A stretch of DNA of 64,000 nucleotides from Paenibacillus_AA sp045062745 (GTDB lineage: Bacteria > Bacillota > Bacilli > Paenibacillales > NBRC-103111). Positions 34,110 to 44,118 of this stretch are shown piece after piece. Both the position numbers and the translations under genes were made by a program. The notes beneath the pieces are model-generated. The model was given only the letters and a program-made list of their open reading frames with translations, made no database searches and was not told where the DNA came from. Every line of letters starts with the position of its first letter. Positions within the stretch are counted from its first letter, which is position 1. The stretch covers positions 1 through 64,000 of the forward strand of contig NZ_JBJGED010000009.1 in NCBI RefSeq assembly GCF_045062745.1, written 5' to 3'.

Positions 34110-36362
34110 ATGATCTTCCGTTTCATGCTGAACAAAAACTCCTTCTTCGTCAAGCTGCTGTTCAGCTTCGGTGCGATCATCATCGTCTCGTTCGTATTCA
34201 ACGCCTTGTCGTTTCGCTTTTTTACGAACAGCATTCGCGATCAAATCGTCACATACAATATGTCCAGCCTGAGCAACACCGTAGGCAGTTTTGAAAATCA
34301 GCTCCAGCTCCTGGACAATGTACTCGGAACGATCTACTTTCAAAATGATATAGGCCTCCTCCGCAAAGACGCGGGCAGCCACAATTACCCGCTGATCAAT
34401 GGATTGACCGGCGAATTCCAGACGATCGTCCGCAATTACAATCTGTTTGCCGAGAACGTGTTCGTTTATTTTAACGATCAAGGCGTCATTATTGATAAAA
34501 ACAGCTCGCACACGGAGCAAGAAATGTTCGGGCGCTATTATGTAAGCGATCGGTATCCGGCAAATTTCTGGAAAAAGCAGTTCGAAAGCGAGTACCATCT
34601 GAAATTGTTCCCCGCCACCGCTTTTCGGACGACGACCCCGGACAATAGCGTAACGGAAGCCGGAACTTTTTTTCCGCTTATCATTAGAAGCAAGCTGTTC
34701 GCGGGGCACTACATGGCCGCGTTTCTCGACGCGAAGGCGATTTTCCAGCATCTGCATCTTTCGAACGACGATCATTTTTCGATCCTGAATGATTCGGGAG
34801 AATCGTATTTCCGCACCGGAGCCGCCCCGGACCCCCGTCTCGTCGATTTGTTGTCCGGCGCGGACCGCTACGTGCAGTTGGACCACAACTATTATTTTAT
34901 GCAGAAAGGGCCGCTAACCGGTCTGACCTATGTCAGCATGATCCCGAATCAACAGATCGACGCCCAAATCTTGCGTATGAACACGATCCTGATCGGTTTG
35001 ATCGCATTGTCCGTCTTTTTAAGCCTGGTCTTGTCGATTATGCTCAGCGTCAGATTCAGGCACCCGATCCAGAAAATCGCCGAATCGCTGCGCCAGATGA
35101 GCGTGGACATCCAGCATAACAGCAACATTCATGAATTCAAGCAGATCAGCGACAGCGTCAAAGGAATCATTGACACGATGCGCCGCAAAGATTCGCTGCT
35201 GCAAAAATACGCATATGTCGACAAGGTGAAAGGAATCTACATCAACAGCGACGAGGTTAGGCAGCTGCTCGATACGGATCGGCCGTTTTATTTCGTCATG
35301 TTTCAAATTCTCGTTACGGATCGCTTCCGCCAAACGCCGATCACGGAGCGTAAGAAGTCGACCTTCTTTCTCGACTTCATCAACCTCGCCATCACCGATT
35401 CGTTTCCCGAAGCGGTGTCCTTGCAGGTCGAAGCGGATTCGATCGTGGCGATCGTCTATACAGAGCATGAACAGACCGACCTTCTAATGGAACGATTGCG
35501 CTATTTTAAAAAGGTGTTCGACCGGGACAAATCGTATTACTACGTGACAATCGCCGCCAATCCCCGCTTGCGTTACGCGGTCGATTTTACGGATGCGTAC
35601 GTGGAAGCGCTTGAAATGGTGCGGAAGCGGAAGCTGGACGACGAAGTACAAATCATCACCGATCCGGAGAAGCTGCCGGACGTCCATCCTCTTACGCCGG
35701 CGGAAGAGCAGCATTTCCTCGAGAGCCTGCTCGCCGGGAACGAGCGGAATTGGATGCACGATATTCGCCGTTCGCTGAACCGGCTGGACCAGCAGGGCGC
35801 GACAGCGCTGCAATATCGCCAGTTCGCGCACTCGGTTGTGTCGAAGCTGCTGCTGACACTCATGGCCAACAAGATCGATACCGCAAAACTGCAGCTGGAG
35901 CACCCGCCCTTCGAGGCGATCGACCGGTTCGTGTCCAAAGTGGAGTATATAACGTTCTTCGAGGAATTGACCCAACAAGCGGCGGAGCGGATCGAAGCGA
36001 AAAAATCGGAACGGGACCCCATCGTCGATTTTGTGCTCGCGTATATTAACGCCCATTATGGCGACGAGTTATACCTGGACTTGATCGCCGACAAGCTGAA
36101 CATGTCCGCCGGGTATTTAAGGAACTACTTCAAGGAGAAAACCGGGCGAAATATTAGCGATTGCGTCAACGAAGTGCGGGTGATGGCGGCGAAGAAGCTG
36201 CTCGAGGGCACCGATATGAAGATTCACGAAGTCGCCGCCAATGTCGGATACGCGAACGCCAATTCGTTCATCCGCATGTTTCGCAGCGCGACCCATGTCA
36301 CACCGGGAGAATATCGGAGGTTGCGGACAACTGCACTTCAGGAACGGGAGTCAAGGCAATGA
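34110..36362 (+). CDS. membrane-bound AraC-family regulator
   Basis: This 750-residue one-component regulator has an N-terminal TM (LLFSFGAIIIVSFVFNAL), a large extracellular sensor (about 35-285), a second TM (TILIGLIALSVFLSLVLSIM) and a linker of about 300 residues. The C-terminal double AraC helix-turn-helix is about 640-740 (LYLDLIADKLNMSAGYLRNY and IHEVAANVGYANANSFIRMF). It resembles the YtdP/YesS type that senses sugars outside the cell. AGGGAGACTAGATACC precedes the ATG. It is divergent from the carbohydrate operon and probably its activator. Confidence 0.93.
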   Translation: MIFRFMLNKNSFFVKLLFSFGAIIIVSFVFNALSFRFFTNSIRDQIVTYNMSSLSNTVGSFENQLQLLDNVLGTIYFQNDIGLLRKDAGSHNYPLINGLTGEFQTIVRNYNLFAENVFVYFNDQGVIIDKNSSHTEQEMFGRYYVSDRYPANFWKKQFESEYHLKLFPATAFRTTTPDNSVTEAGTFFPLIIRSKLFAGHYMAAFLDAKAIFQHLHLSNDDHFSILNDSGESYFRTGAAPDPRLVDLLSGADRYVQLDHNYYFMQKGPLTGLTYVSMIPNQQIDAQILRMNTILIGLIALSVFLSLVLSIMLSVRFRHPIQKIAESLRQMSVDIQHNSNIHEFKQISDSVKGIIDTMRRKDSLLQKYAYVDKVKGIYINSDEVRQLLDTDRPFYFVMFQILVTDRFRQTPITERKKSTFFLDFINLAITDSFPEAVSLQVEADSIVAIVYTEHEQTDLLMERLRYFKKVFDRDKSYYYVTIAANPRLRYAVDFTDAYVEALEMVRKRKLDDEVQIITDPEKLPDVHPLTPAEEQHFLESLLAGNERNWMHDIRRSLNRLDQQGATALQYRQFAHSVVSKLLLTLMANKIDTAKLQLEHPPFEAIDRFVSKVEYITFFEELTQQAAERIEAKKSERDPIVDFVLAYINAHYGDELYLDLIADKLNMSAGYLRNYFKEKTGRNISDCVNEVRVMAAKKLLEGTDMKIHEVAANVGYANANSFIRMFRSATHVTPGEYRRLRTTALQERESRQ

Positions 36363-36499
36363 GGCCGAACAGGCGCCGTCTGCCATTTGTGCCATTCAGC
36401 CGCCCTCAAAGACTTTTTCACTCAATTCTAAGTAATTCTGGAATTTCACACTGCTGTCCGTGGATGAGCGACCCCATTTATACGCCCGTTAATAGAAAA

Positions 36500-36521
36500 A
36501 ACCCGCCACCCGGGACGGGTT
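36500..36521 (-). terminator. rho-independent terminator
   Basis: The stem AACCCG/CGGGTT, extended by a self-complementary CCCGGG loop, is followed on the minus strand by TTTTTTC. It ends the GH18-like gene. Nothing else is recognised in 36363-36540. Confidence 0.7.
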
Positions 36522-36540
36522 ATGATTCTTCGTTTCGCGT

Positions 36541-37803
36541 TTATTTTTGCTGCACCCATTCCTTCATCCACCACTGGCGATCCGGCGCATAGTCGTGACC
36601 CTCGGGGTCGTTCGGGTCGGGACCGATGAGAATAAACTTGCTCCACCAGAAAATACCGGCGCCGTTCAAGCCGTTCTTGATCAGGTTCGGGTTCGTTCTC
36701 CGATCGATCGCCAATTGATCCCTGGCCATCTTGAGACCTTTGGCTGCGTTGTATATATTTTCAATGGCCGGATCATGATACACCGTGCCGTCTTCGGCTG
36801 TTTTCTTCTCATAAGCGGGCATCGTAGGGTTCAGCATCGTGGTCGGACGGCTGCTGTTCGCGATCGCATGCGCATATCGGACGATCGTCGTTTTCCATAA
36901 TTGCTGATACGTCTCCGGAGAATTGGTGGGGGAACCCCAACCCAGCTGATCGTACATCATCGGATTGAGCATATTGAAAATGCCGGCCATTTCGCTAACG
37001 TATGCATCGGACCATACGGCCGGGTCCGCCGGTGAAGCGATCGAATAGATCGCATTGTCGCTCAAAGCGGTCCGAACGAATTGCGCCGTCGTTTTCAAGA
37101 CAGGATCATTCGGCAAAAACCCTTCGATATCGAGCTGGATTCCATCGGCTTTATACAGCTTCCCGTCATACTCGATGCCTTGATTGACCAACATATCGGC
37201 AACGGCTTTCAAATTGTTGTTGAATACGGAAGTCCCAAAGCTCGGGTTGCTTACTCTTTGGCCGTTTTGCCAAAAATACCGTTTGCCATAGTTCACCGTC
37301 GCGATAATTTTTTGGGCCGGATCCGTTTCTCTCGATATTTTCATCCAGCGGCCCAGTTCCGAGTAGCCGTCTTCAGGCAGCGTTCCGTTGAACCCGTCTT
37401 CGCTCGCGACCAAAATCCCGATGTCCGCCAGCTGATAGTTGATTTTGTATTTGTTCAACTCCAGTACGCGTTCTCTCATCTGTTGGTCCGTAAGGGGCTC
37501 TACTCCGCTGAACCAATAAGAATTCAAATAAGCCGTATTGTTCACTTGAAACGCTTTGCCGGCACCGCCACCTCCAGTACCGATCCCCGCCTCATTCCAT
37601 GCGGCCGTATATGTGATCTCTTCCGTCTGCTTCCATGTCATTTCAACCGATCGTTTCACCGTCCATTCCACTGACCCGCTTGAGTGATTCATATCTATGA
37701 TCATTGGCACGTTCGTTTCTTCCATTCCATATGTGGGAACCGCAAACCACGAAGACAACATGACAGCCAACATCATCAACTTTGCCACTTTCCGTTTGAT
37801 CAT
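36541..37803 (-). CDS. secreted GH18-like protein
   Basis: This 420-residue protein has a signal peptide (KVAKLMMLAVMLSSWFAVPT) and a single TIM-barrel-like region. KADGIQLDIEGF gives the DxxDxDxE-type GH18 motif: Asp220, Asp225 and Glu227 as likely acid, with Gln in place of the second Asp. Barrel-end motifs NMLNPMMYDQLGWG and GLNGAGIFWWSKF support glycosidase-like structure. It probably acts on an extracellular glycan, and is the last gene of a cluster with a two-component system and sugar transporter. The specificity and even the activity are not shown by sequence alone. Confidence 0.78.
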   Translation of the reverse strand: MIKRKVAKLMMLAVMLSSWFAVPTYGMEETNVPMIIDMNHSSGSVEWTVKRSVEMTWKQTEEITYTAAWNEAGIGTGGGGAGKAFQVNNTAYLNSYWFSGVEPLTDQQMRERVLELNKYKINYQLADIGILVASEDGFNGTLPEDGYSELGRWMKISRETDPAQKIIATVNYGKRYFWQNGQRVSNPSFGTSVFNNNLKAVADMLVNQGIEYDGKLYKADGIQLDIEGFLPNDPVLKTTAQFVRTALSDNAIYSIASPADPAVWSDAYVSEMAGIFNMLNPMMYDQLGWGSPTNSPETYQQLWKTTIVRYAHAIANSSRPTTMLNPTMPAYEKKTAEDGTVYHDPAIENIYNAAKGLKMARDQLAIDRRTNPNLIKNGLNGAGIFWWSKFILIGPDPNDPEGHDYAPDRQWWMKEWVQQK

Positions 37804-38009
37804 CGCTTATCCTCTCCCTGATGCCAGAATCTTGAGTTGAAGCTTTGATAAGATGGACCTCCTTTCCCCTCCATTTTATAGCGCTTTCAAGAAAAGTTTT
37901 AGCAACCTGATCAACGAAATATTATACTTTTCACCGATTGCTTTAAAATGGGTACCTACGCGTCCACTAAAGCGGAAAGGCTTCATCACGAATGGAAGCG
38001 AAAGCCAGT

Positions 38010-39752
38010 TCATCCGCCCTTGAATTTGGGAATGACGATCCGGACGGCGGTGCCGATGCCCCATCTGCTGCCAATCGAAACGCCGTACTGGGGCCCGAAC
38101 TGCAGTTTGATGCGTTCGTCGACGTTGCGGATGCCGTAGCCGACCTTGATGCCGTTAGGGTCGAAAATGTCGGCGATCTTGCCCGGCGGCATGCCGATGC
38201 CGTCATCGATGATCTGGAAGACGATCGTATCGTCTTGTGAAAACCCCCAAACTTTCAAGTGGATGCGGTCTTCGCCATACCACGAATGTTCCAGTACGTT
38301 CTCGATGAACGGCTGCAAGATGAGCTTAATCGTCTCGAACTCCAAAATGTTCTCATCGATGCGGCAGCTGAAGTCGAGCCGGTCTTTGTGCTTGATTTTC
38401 TGGATGTCGATATAGGTTTTCGCCTGCTGCCATTCGTTGTCGATGGTGATGACTATACGTCCTTCGTTCAAGGTCAGCCGGTAAAATTTGGCCAGTGCCA
38501 TCACCATTTCGTGCAGCTTCCCGATCTCCCCGAACTTCGCCAGCCGGCTTATCGAAGACAGCGTGTTATACAAAAAATGCGGGTTGATCTGCGCCTGCAG
38601 TGCGGCGAGTTCGGCTTCCCTTTTTTGCAGCTTGGAGACGTACACTTCGCGGATCAGCTTGTCAGTGTTGTGCCCCATTTCGTTCAATGCCCGGAAAATG
38701 TGGGCGAATTCGTCGTTTCCGGAGTAAGTCGTCCGCCTCTGGAAATCGCCCTCTTGGAACGCGTTCAGCACAGACACGATTTTCGTTACCCGCCGCGAAA
38801 AATACCGCGACACCACCACGCTGAGCAGCGCCAAAAATAAAAAGCTGACAGCGCAGACGGAGAGCGTCAAGTTGCGGACTTTGAGCGCGCTTTTCTCGAT
38901 CATGCGTTTCGGGATGTACGCTACGATGCTCCACCCGATTTCCGGAACCGGTTCTTCGACGCTGAAATAACCGTTCGACCCCATCGTGTTTCCTTGCGGC
39001 GGAACCTGGACGGACGATGTGCCGGAATCGTGCATCAGCTCACGTTTTTCGTTGAACACGGCAATATAGCTCGCTTCCCCGATTTTTTGCGCATCGATCG
39101 TTTTGAACAGGTCGTCGATGCTCATCGTAATGCGCATCAATCCGAGCTGGTCGAGCCGCATTTCGTCGTTCAGCTTGCGCAGAAGAGAAATATTGTGAAA
39201 CCGGGCGTCCGTCTCGATCTGTCTCCAATACAGGCTAGCGTCGGGCTTGGCCGCAACGTCCGAAATCTCCAAGTACCAGGGGCGATCCTCGATCCGGGCG
39301 AGATGATACAGCTCGAACTGGCCTACCTTGAAGCGAAGCGGATTGACCTCTAAGTCTTGGGAGTAGTAGATTTCCGGAAGCGTATCGCCCGCAACATAGA
39401 CTGAGAGCCAAATCGGGGTTCCGGTCGATTTCATCGTGCCGAGCAGCTTCGGCTTCAAATAGTTCGTCGTCGCCTCATAGCTGTACCAGCCTTCCTCATA
39501 GCTGCGCAAATATTGCTGTAACTTCTGGTCGTAATAGAGCAGATCGGATACGCGCTCCAAATCTTCCAGCGTATAAGCGACGTTGTCCTTCATCTGCCGC
39601 AGAGTCCCTTGAATGTTGGAAGTGATCTGCTCCCGGACAGATTTTAGAGTCGACGTATAGGCGTAATAACCGATCAAAACGACCGGGATTAACACGAAAA
39701 CAAGGAAGGAGATCACAAGCTTCTGGCCGAACGTAACCGATTTTCTTCCCAT
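38010..39752 (-). CDS. yesM: YesM-type sensor histidine kinase
   Basis: This 580-residue kinase has TM1 near the N-terminus (LVISFLVFVLIPVVLIGYYA), an extracellular dCache-like sensor, TM2 (TLSVCAVSFLFLALLSVVVS) and HAMP. The His_kinase motif AQINPHFLYNTLSSISRLA carries the phospho-His. The HATPase domain has LQPFIENVLEHSW and DDGIGMP. The start ATG at 39752 has only GGGGTGGA upstream; a longer frame to 39812 is possible. It is the partner of the YesN-type regulator whose gene ends about 50 bp upstream. It senses probably a sugar or binding-protein complex. Confidence 0.92.
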   Translation of the reverse strand: MGRKSVTFGQKLVISFLVFVLIPVVLIGYYAYTSTLKSVREQITSNIQGTLRQMKDNVAYTLEDLERVSDLLYYDQKLQQYLRSYEEGWYSYEATTNYLKPKLLGTMKSTGTPIWLSVYVAGDTLPEIYYSQDLEVNPLRFKVGQFELYHLARIEDRPWYLEISDVAAKPDASLYWRQIETDARFHNISLLRKLNDEMRLDQLGLMRITMSIDDLFKTIDAQKIGEASYIAVFNEKRELMHDSGTSSVQVPPQGNTMGSNGYFSVEEPVPEIGWSIVAYIPKRMIEKSALKVRNLTLSVCAVSFLFLALLSVVVSRYFSRRVTKIVSVLNAFQEGDFQRRTTYSGNDEFAHIFRALNEMGHNTDKLIREVYVSKLQKREAELAALQAQINPHFLYNTLSSISRLAKFGEIGKLHEMVMALAKFYRLTLNEGRIVITIDNEWQQAKTYIDIQKIKHKDRLDFSCRIDENILEFETIKLILQPFIENVLEHSWYGEDRIHLKVWGFSQDDTIVFQIIDDGIGMPPGKIADIFDPNGIKVGYGIRNVDERIKLQFGPQYGVSIGSRWGIGTAVRIVIPKFKGG

Positions 39753-39805
39753 CCATTCCACCCCGTCCGGTGAATTCCGGTTGAAATGTCCGCGTATGCA
39801 CCGCC

Positions 39806-41374
39806 CTAGCACTGTTTGCGGTAATCCCCCGGCGTCATGCCGGTCACTTCCTTGAAGTGCCGGCTGAAATACGGCAAGGTTTTGTAGCCGACCTGTTCCG
39901 CTACCTCGTAAACTTTGATTTTCGGGTCCTGCAGCAGCTTCTTCGCCTTTTCCAGCCGCTGGGCGATGACGTAATCGCTGAAATTGATCCCGGTTTCTTC
40001 TTTGAACAAATGCCCCAAATAGTTCGGAGCGAACGAAAAGATGTTCGCCGCATCCCGGAGCGTTATGTTCTTATCGAGATGATCCGCGACGTGGCGCTGG
40101 ATTTCTTCGATCAGCCTTCGGTTCTTTTTGATTTTTTTGCGGTGCAGCTGCTCGGAAATTTCGAACACTTTGCGGCGCAGCCAGGACTGCATATCGTGGG
40201 CCGTTTCAAAATAAAATAAAAGTTCCATATTCTGGAACTCCAAGCCAGTAAGCTTGTAAAAGTTTTCGTTAAACGAGTGCAGGTAGTGGTCGAGTTCGGC
40301 AATCGTATGCAAAACGAAATGGTAAATCGACAGTTTCGTCTTGAAGCTTTTGGCCAGCACAAACAGGTCCTCGATACTGTCGTCCAGAATCACAAGCTCG
40401 TATTGCGCCATGGACGAAAAAAGCGACTGCAAGATATCGTCGAGCTCCTTGGCTTCCCTGACGATGTCCTGCTTGCGGTCGGCCGGCCCGATCAGCCGGC
40501 CTTTGCCGTAAAACATTTTGTACGTTAAAGCCTCCACCGCTTGAAGGTACGAACGGCGAATATCGTCCATGCCGCTGGCAGCCTCCCCGAGTCCGGCCGT
40601 CACGGACAGCCCCGTATCTTGTTTTGCTTCCGCAATAATGGCTTCAAGCACCGGCACGGCATCCGGTTCGCCGAGGAATACCGCGATGCGGTGATCGGCA
40701 ATCGTGCAGCAGTACTCGATTCCCCTGGAGCCGATTTTGCCTAGCAGCGAGTTGAACCACTTACTGAAGACGTCTTCCCGTTCTTCTTCCGGGTAAGGGT
40801 TCAAATTCCAGGCGAGATCGTCGAATTCGAAGACGGCGACGACCGCGGGAAACGGAATCCGGTCGAGCCCAACCTGCTCAATAAGCGGGAGCGCCGATTT
40901 CGCCTCTACCGTTCCCTTGAGCCACTGGCTCATCAGCTCGTTTTTGACGTACGGCTCGGCCTGTTTAAACGTGCGTTCCAAGTCCGTGCGCAACCGTTCC
41001 TCGCACAAATGGTCCCTCACCGTCCGCAGCGCCTGCATCATTTCGTCGTCATCGACCGGTTTCAACACGTAGCTGCAGGCGTTCATCGCAATAGCCTGTT
41101 TCGCGTACTGGAAATCGGCATGGCCGCTGACGAAGACGATTTTCAGCTTCGGCCAGCGCTCCAGCGCTTTGCGGGCAAGCTCCAGTCCGGACATGTTCGG
41201 CATTTTGATATCGGTCACGAGAATGTCGATCGGTTCCCTGCCCAGCACTTCGAGCGCGGTAAATCCGCTGTTTACGGCAGCCGCGACTTCCATTTTCAGT
41301 TGTTCCCATGGGACGAATTGGCGAAGTCCCTCCAGATCGAGCTGCTCGTCGTCGGCCAACAGTACCCTGTACAT
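39806..41374 (-). CDS. yesN: YesN-type AraC response regulator
   Basis: This 522-residue protein has a receiver domain with phospho-acceptor Asp55 in ILVTDIKMPN and Lys in SYVLKPVDDDE, then a long central domain. Two AraC helix-turn-helices follow at the C-terminus (LRDAANIFSFAPNYLGHLFK and VYEVAEQVGYKTLPYFSRHF). GGGAGGAACAACGA lies before the ATG. With the YesM-type kinase it should control the adjacent ABC transporter genes, which lie upstream on the same strand. Confidence 0.94.
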   Translation of the reverse strand: MYRVLLADDEQLDLEGLRQFVPWEQLKMEVAAAVNSGFTALEVLGREPIDILVTDIKMPNMSGLELARKALERWPKLKIVFVSGHADFQYAKQAIAMNACSYVLKPVDDDEMMQALRTVRDHLCEERLRTDLERTFKQAEPYVKNELMSQWLKGTVEAKSALPLIEQVGLDRIPFPAVVAVFEFDDLAWNLNPYPEEEREDVFSKWFNSLLGKIGSRGIEYCCTIADHRIAVFLGEPDAVPVLEAIIAEAKQDTGLSVTAGLGEAASGMDDIRRSYLQAVEALTYKMFYGKGRLIGPADRKQDIVREAKELDDILQSLFSSMAQYELVILDDSIEDLFVLAKSFKTKLSIYHFVLHTIAELDHYLHSFNENFYKLTGLEFQNMELLFYFETAHDMQSWLRRKVFEISEQLHRKKIKKNRRLIEEIQRHVADHLDKNITLRDAANIFSFAPNYLGHLFKEETGINFSDYVIAQRLEKAKKLLQDPKIKVYEVAEQVGYKTLPYFSRHFKEVTGMTPGDYRKQC

Positions 41375-41532
41375 TCGTTGTTCCTCCCGGACCCATTTTC
41401 GAGACTCATGTCCCGCTATGCTGTATCATTTATACGCCCTACTTGTTTCCCTTAGTCCCCATAGGAATGCGAATAGAACGTATGCCTGCATGGGCATGCA
41501 TACGTTCTACCGGATTCGGCTCCCGCTAACGT

Positions 41533-43164
41533 CTACTTCGAGCCGATTTTTTTCAAGTTGGCTTGCCATTTGTCGGTTTTGAATTTCAACAATTTATCGT
41601 AGCCTGCCTGGTTCGCGTCCTTCCCTGCCTTCTCCAGTATGCCGCTTACTTCCTCATCGGTTTTCGCGTACAGGATCTTGGCTCTCGCTTCCGTATAAAT
41701 ATCGCCGATCCGCTGGGAGATAATCCCTTCCTCGGAATCCGGCGCGGGCTCCAGATTGATGAATTCCGTCACGTTGTACGAAGATTTGCGGGTGACGGAT
41801 TGCGCCCCCACTGCCCAATCATCCTTGCCAGGAGGATATTGCTTCATTACCCGATCGTTGATTTCGCCAAGGAAGGTGGAATTCCCGGCCCATGTGAACG
41901 TATCCCATATCCCGAGCAGCCTTGCAACTTCCGTAGATTGATCGAAGTATTCCTTTTTCAGTTTCGGGGCACCCAGATCGTCCGTTCCTTGCCAGTACGT
42001 TCCTTCCGGTCCGAAATTGATGACGCGCTGCCCTTCTTCTCCGGTCAGCCAATCCAAGTAAGCGAAGATGCCCTCCGGATTTTTGGCGCTTGTCGTGATG
42101 AGGTTCACGTTCCAGCCGAGCACATCGTATTGGGTCGGCCATACTTTGTTTTCGTTCACGTCTTTCTTATGCAGCGGATGGAGGATCGCATAGCCGGCCT
42201 CGGGATCTTTTCCCTGCAGCGCGACGGTTCCCCGCTTGCCTAGATCAGTTACGTTGAACGCCGCCGCAACGGCCACTCTGCCGGTCGTAACCTTTTCCCT
42301 CACCTGGTCCAGCGTTTGCGTCAGCGCATCTTGCGTCATCAGCTTTTCGCGGTACAGTCTGCTCGCGAATTGCATCGTTTCTTTGTAGACCGGATCGGCG
42401 AATATCGATGTCAATTTGTCCCCCTGCGGGACGGCGAGCTGAGATACGAATTGGGTCGGATGGTCGTTCGCGAAGCCTGAGTACAGGACGTCGATCCCTT
42501 GGCCGGCAATCGTTACCTCGAACGGAATGACATTCGGGTATTTGTCCTTCACCTGTTTCAAAAAGGCGTACAAGTCGTCGAACGTTTCCAAAGCCGGCGA
42601 GCCGAGCTCCTTGTGAATCTTTTTGTTGACGATATAGCCGCCGTTGCCGGTCGGAAGCTTCGTATACCAGTTCGGGAACTGATACAGCTTTCCATCCTCG
42701 GATTTCAGCATGCTGATCGCCGCCGGCGACGCCCATTTTTTCAAGTTCGGATACTTATCCAAATACGGGTCGAGAGGGACTAGCTTTCCCGCCTTGCGAA
42801 GCCTTTCCACGTCGGCCCCCCGCTCGGTGAAGATGACGTCGGGCAGCTCGCCGGAGGCGATCATCGTATTGAGTTTTTGTGCGGCGGCCCCGCCGGACGG
42901 AATATTGTTGACGATTACCTTTTTGTTCTCCTTGATCCATTTGCTCGCGATGTCTTCTCCCCATGGCTGCATCGTATACCAGTCGTAGCTTCCGTAAAAG
43001 CTGAACGCCAGCGGAGTTTCGCCAAGTGTGAATTTGCCCTCCGTAACGTTCGGCTGATCGGGCTTCTTGACTTCCCCGTCCGTTCCTTTCTCGCAGCCGG
43101 CTATTGCGATCATCGTACCAAGCGTTAAAACCAGCATGACGGACCAACCGTTCCGAAACTTCAT
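41533..43164 (-). CDS. extracellular solute-binding lipoprotein
   Basis: This 543-residue binding protein has a lipoprotein signal (WSVMLVLTLGTMIAIAGC). Sugar-binding protein motifs include MIASGELPDVIFTERGADVE, LYQFPNWYTKLPTGNGGYIV and YAILHPLHKK. GGGGGAGACGGC lies before the ATG. It serves the two permeases encoded 35 bp and more upstream and probably presents a sugar or oligosaccharide. It is a different subfamily from the binding protein at 30.3 kb. Confidence 0.92.
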   Translation of the reverse strand: MKFRNGWSVMLVLTLGTMIAIAGCEKGTDGEVKKPDQPNVTEGKFTLGETPLAFSFYGSYDWYTMQPWGEDIASKWIKENKKVIVNNIPSGGAAAQKLNTMIASGELPDVIFTERGADVERLRKAGKLVPLDPYLDKYPNLKKWASPAAISMLKSEDGKLYQFPNWYTKLPTGNGGYIVNKKIHKELGSPALETFDDLYAFLKQVKDKYPNVIPFEVTIAGQGIDVLYSGFANDHPTQFVSQLAVPQGDKLTSIFADPVYKETMQFASRLYREKLMTQDALTQTLDQVREKVTTGRVAVAAAFNVTDLGKRGTVALQGKDPEAGYAILHPLHKKDVNENKVWPTQYDVLGWNVNLITTSAKNPEGIFAYLDWLTGEEGQRVINFGPEGTYWQGTDDLGAPKLKKEYFDQSTEVARLLGIWDTFTWAGNSTFLGEINDRVMKQYPPGKDDWAVGAQSVTRKSSYNVTEFINLEPAPDSEEGIISQRIGDIYTEARAKILYAKTDEEVSGILEKAGKDANQAGYDKLLKFKTDKWQANLKKIGSK

Positions 43165-43199
43165 GCCGTCTCCCCCGTTTCCAAAGATTGATAGTCAAG

Positions 43200-44093
43200 C
43201 TACTCTTTCAACGATCCGACCAGAACCCCTTTTACGAAAAACTTTTGCAGGAATGGATATACGAGTATGACCGGAACGGTAGCCACCATCATCGTCGCCA
43301 TCGTCAGTGACTTGGTCGTGACGCTCCTCATCCGGGTCATATGCTCCTGGGCCGCGGAATTGGCCTGCATCAGTTGATCCGACAAAATGTTCGAGTTCAT
43401 GATTTGCTGCAAAACCGTCTGGATCGGCAGCAGATCCGACTTCGATATGAAAATGCTTGCGGTAAACCAGTCGTTCCAGTGATAGACCGCCGTAAACAGC
43501 GACAGCGTGGCGATGACCGGACCGGATATCGGCACTACGATTTTAAAGAAAATGCCTAGATGGTTGCAGCCGTCGATCTTCGCCGACTCCTCCAGCCCGG
43601 CCGGCAGCCCCATGAAGAACGTGCGGAACACGATCATGTTCCAGACGCTGATGATGGACGGAATCACTAGCACCCAGAAGCTGTTCATCATGCCAAGCTC
43701 CCGGTTGAGCAGGAAAAACGGGATCAGTCCGCCGCTGAAATACAAGGTGACGATGCAAAATATCATATATCCCTTCTTGCCGATCAGCCCGCGGACCGAC
43801 ATTCCGTAACCGAACAACGCCGTAAAAAAGATCGATAGGGCAGTGCCGATTCCCGTTCTCGTCACCGAGACGACGAACGCATTCAATAGCCGTTTATCCT
43901 GCAACACGATTGCGTAATTTTCCAGCGTAAACTGCCTTGGCCATACCGTAAGGCCGCCCAATGCGGTGTCCGCGCCTGTATTGAACGAAATGACGATCGA
44001 ATTCCAGAACGGATACAGCGTCGCGATTCCGAATACGGTCAGCAGCGCGTAGATCGAAGCTTGCAGCAGTTTATCTCCCAGACTGAGCTTCAT
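43200..44093 (-). CDS. carbohydrate ABC permease (YtcP-like)
   Basis: This 297-residue CUT1-type permease has six TMs, EAA loop GLEESAKIDGCNHLGIFFKI and C-terminus FFVKGVLVGSLKE, closely parallel to the permease at 28.3 kb. It is 25 bp downstream of its LplB-like partner and 35 bp upstream of the binding-protein gene, so the three genes form one transcription unit. No ATPase is encoded nearby. Confidence 0.92.
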   Translation of the reverse strand: MKLSLGDKLLQASIYALLTVFGIATLYPFWNSIVISFNTGADTALGGLTVWPRQFTLENYAIVLQDKRLLNAFVVSVTRTGIGTALSIFFTALFGYGMSVRGLIGKKGYMIFCIVTLYFSGGLIPFFLLNRELGMMNSFWVLVIPSIISVWNMIVFRTFFMGLPAGLEESAKIDGCNHLGIFFKIVVPISGPVIATLSLFTAVYHWNDWFTASIFISKSDLLPIQTVLQQIMNSNILSDQLMQANSAAQEHMTRMRSVTTKSLTMATMMVATVPVILVYPFLQKFFVKGVLVGSLKE

Positions 44094-44118
44094 GTTTTGT
44101 TCACCCTCGCATTCGCTA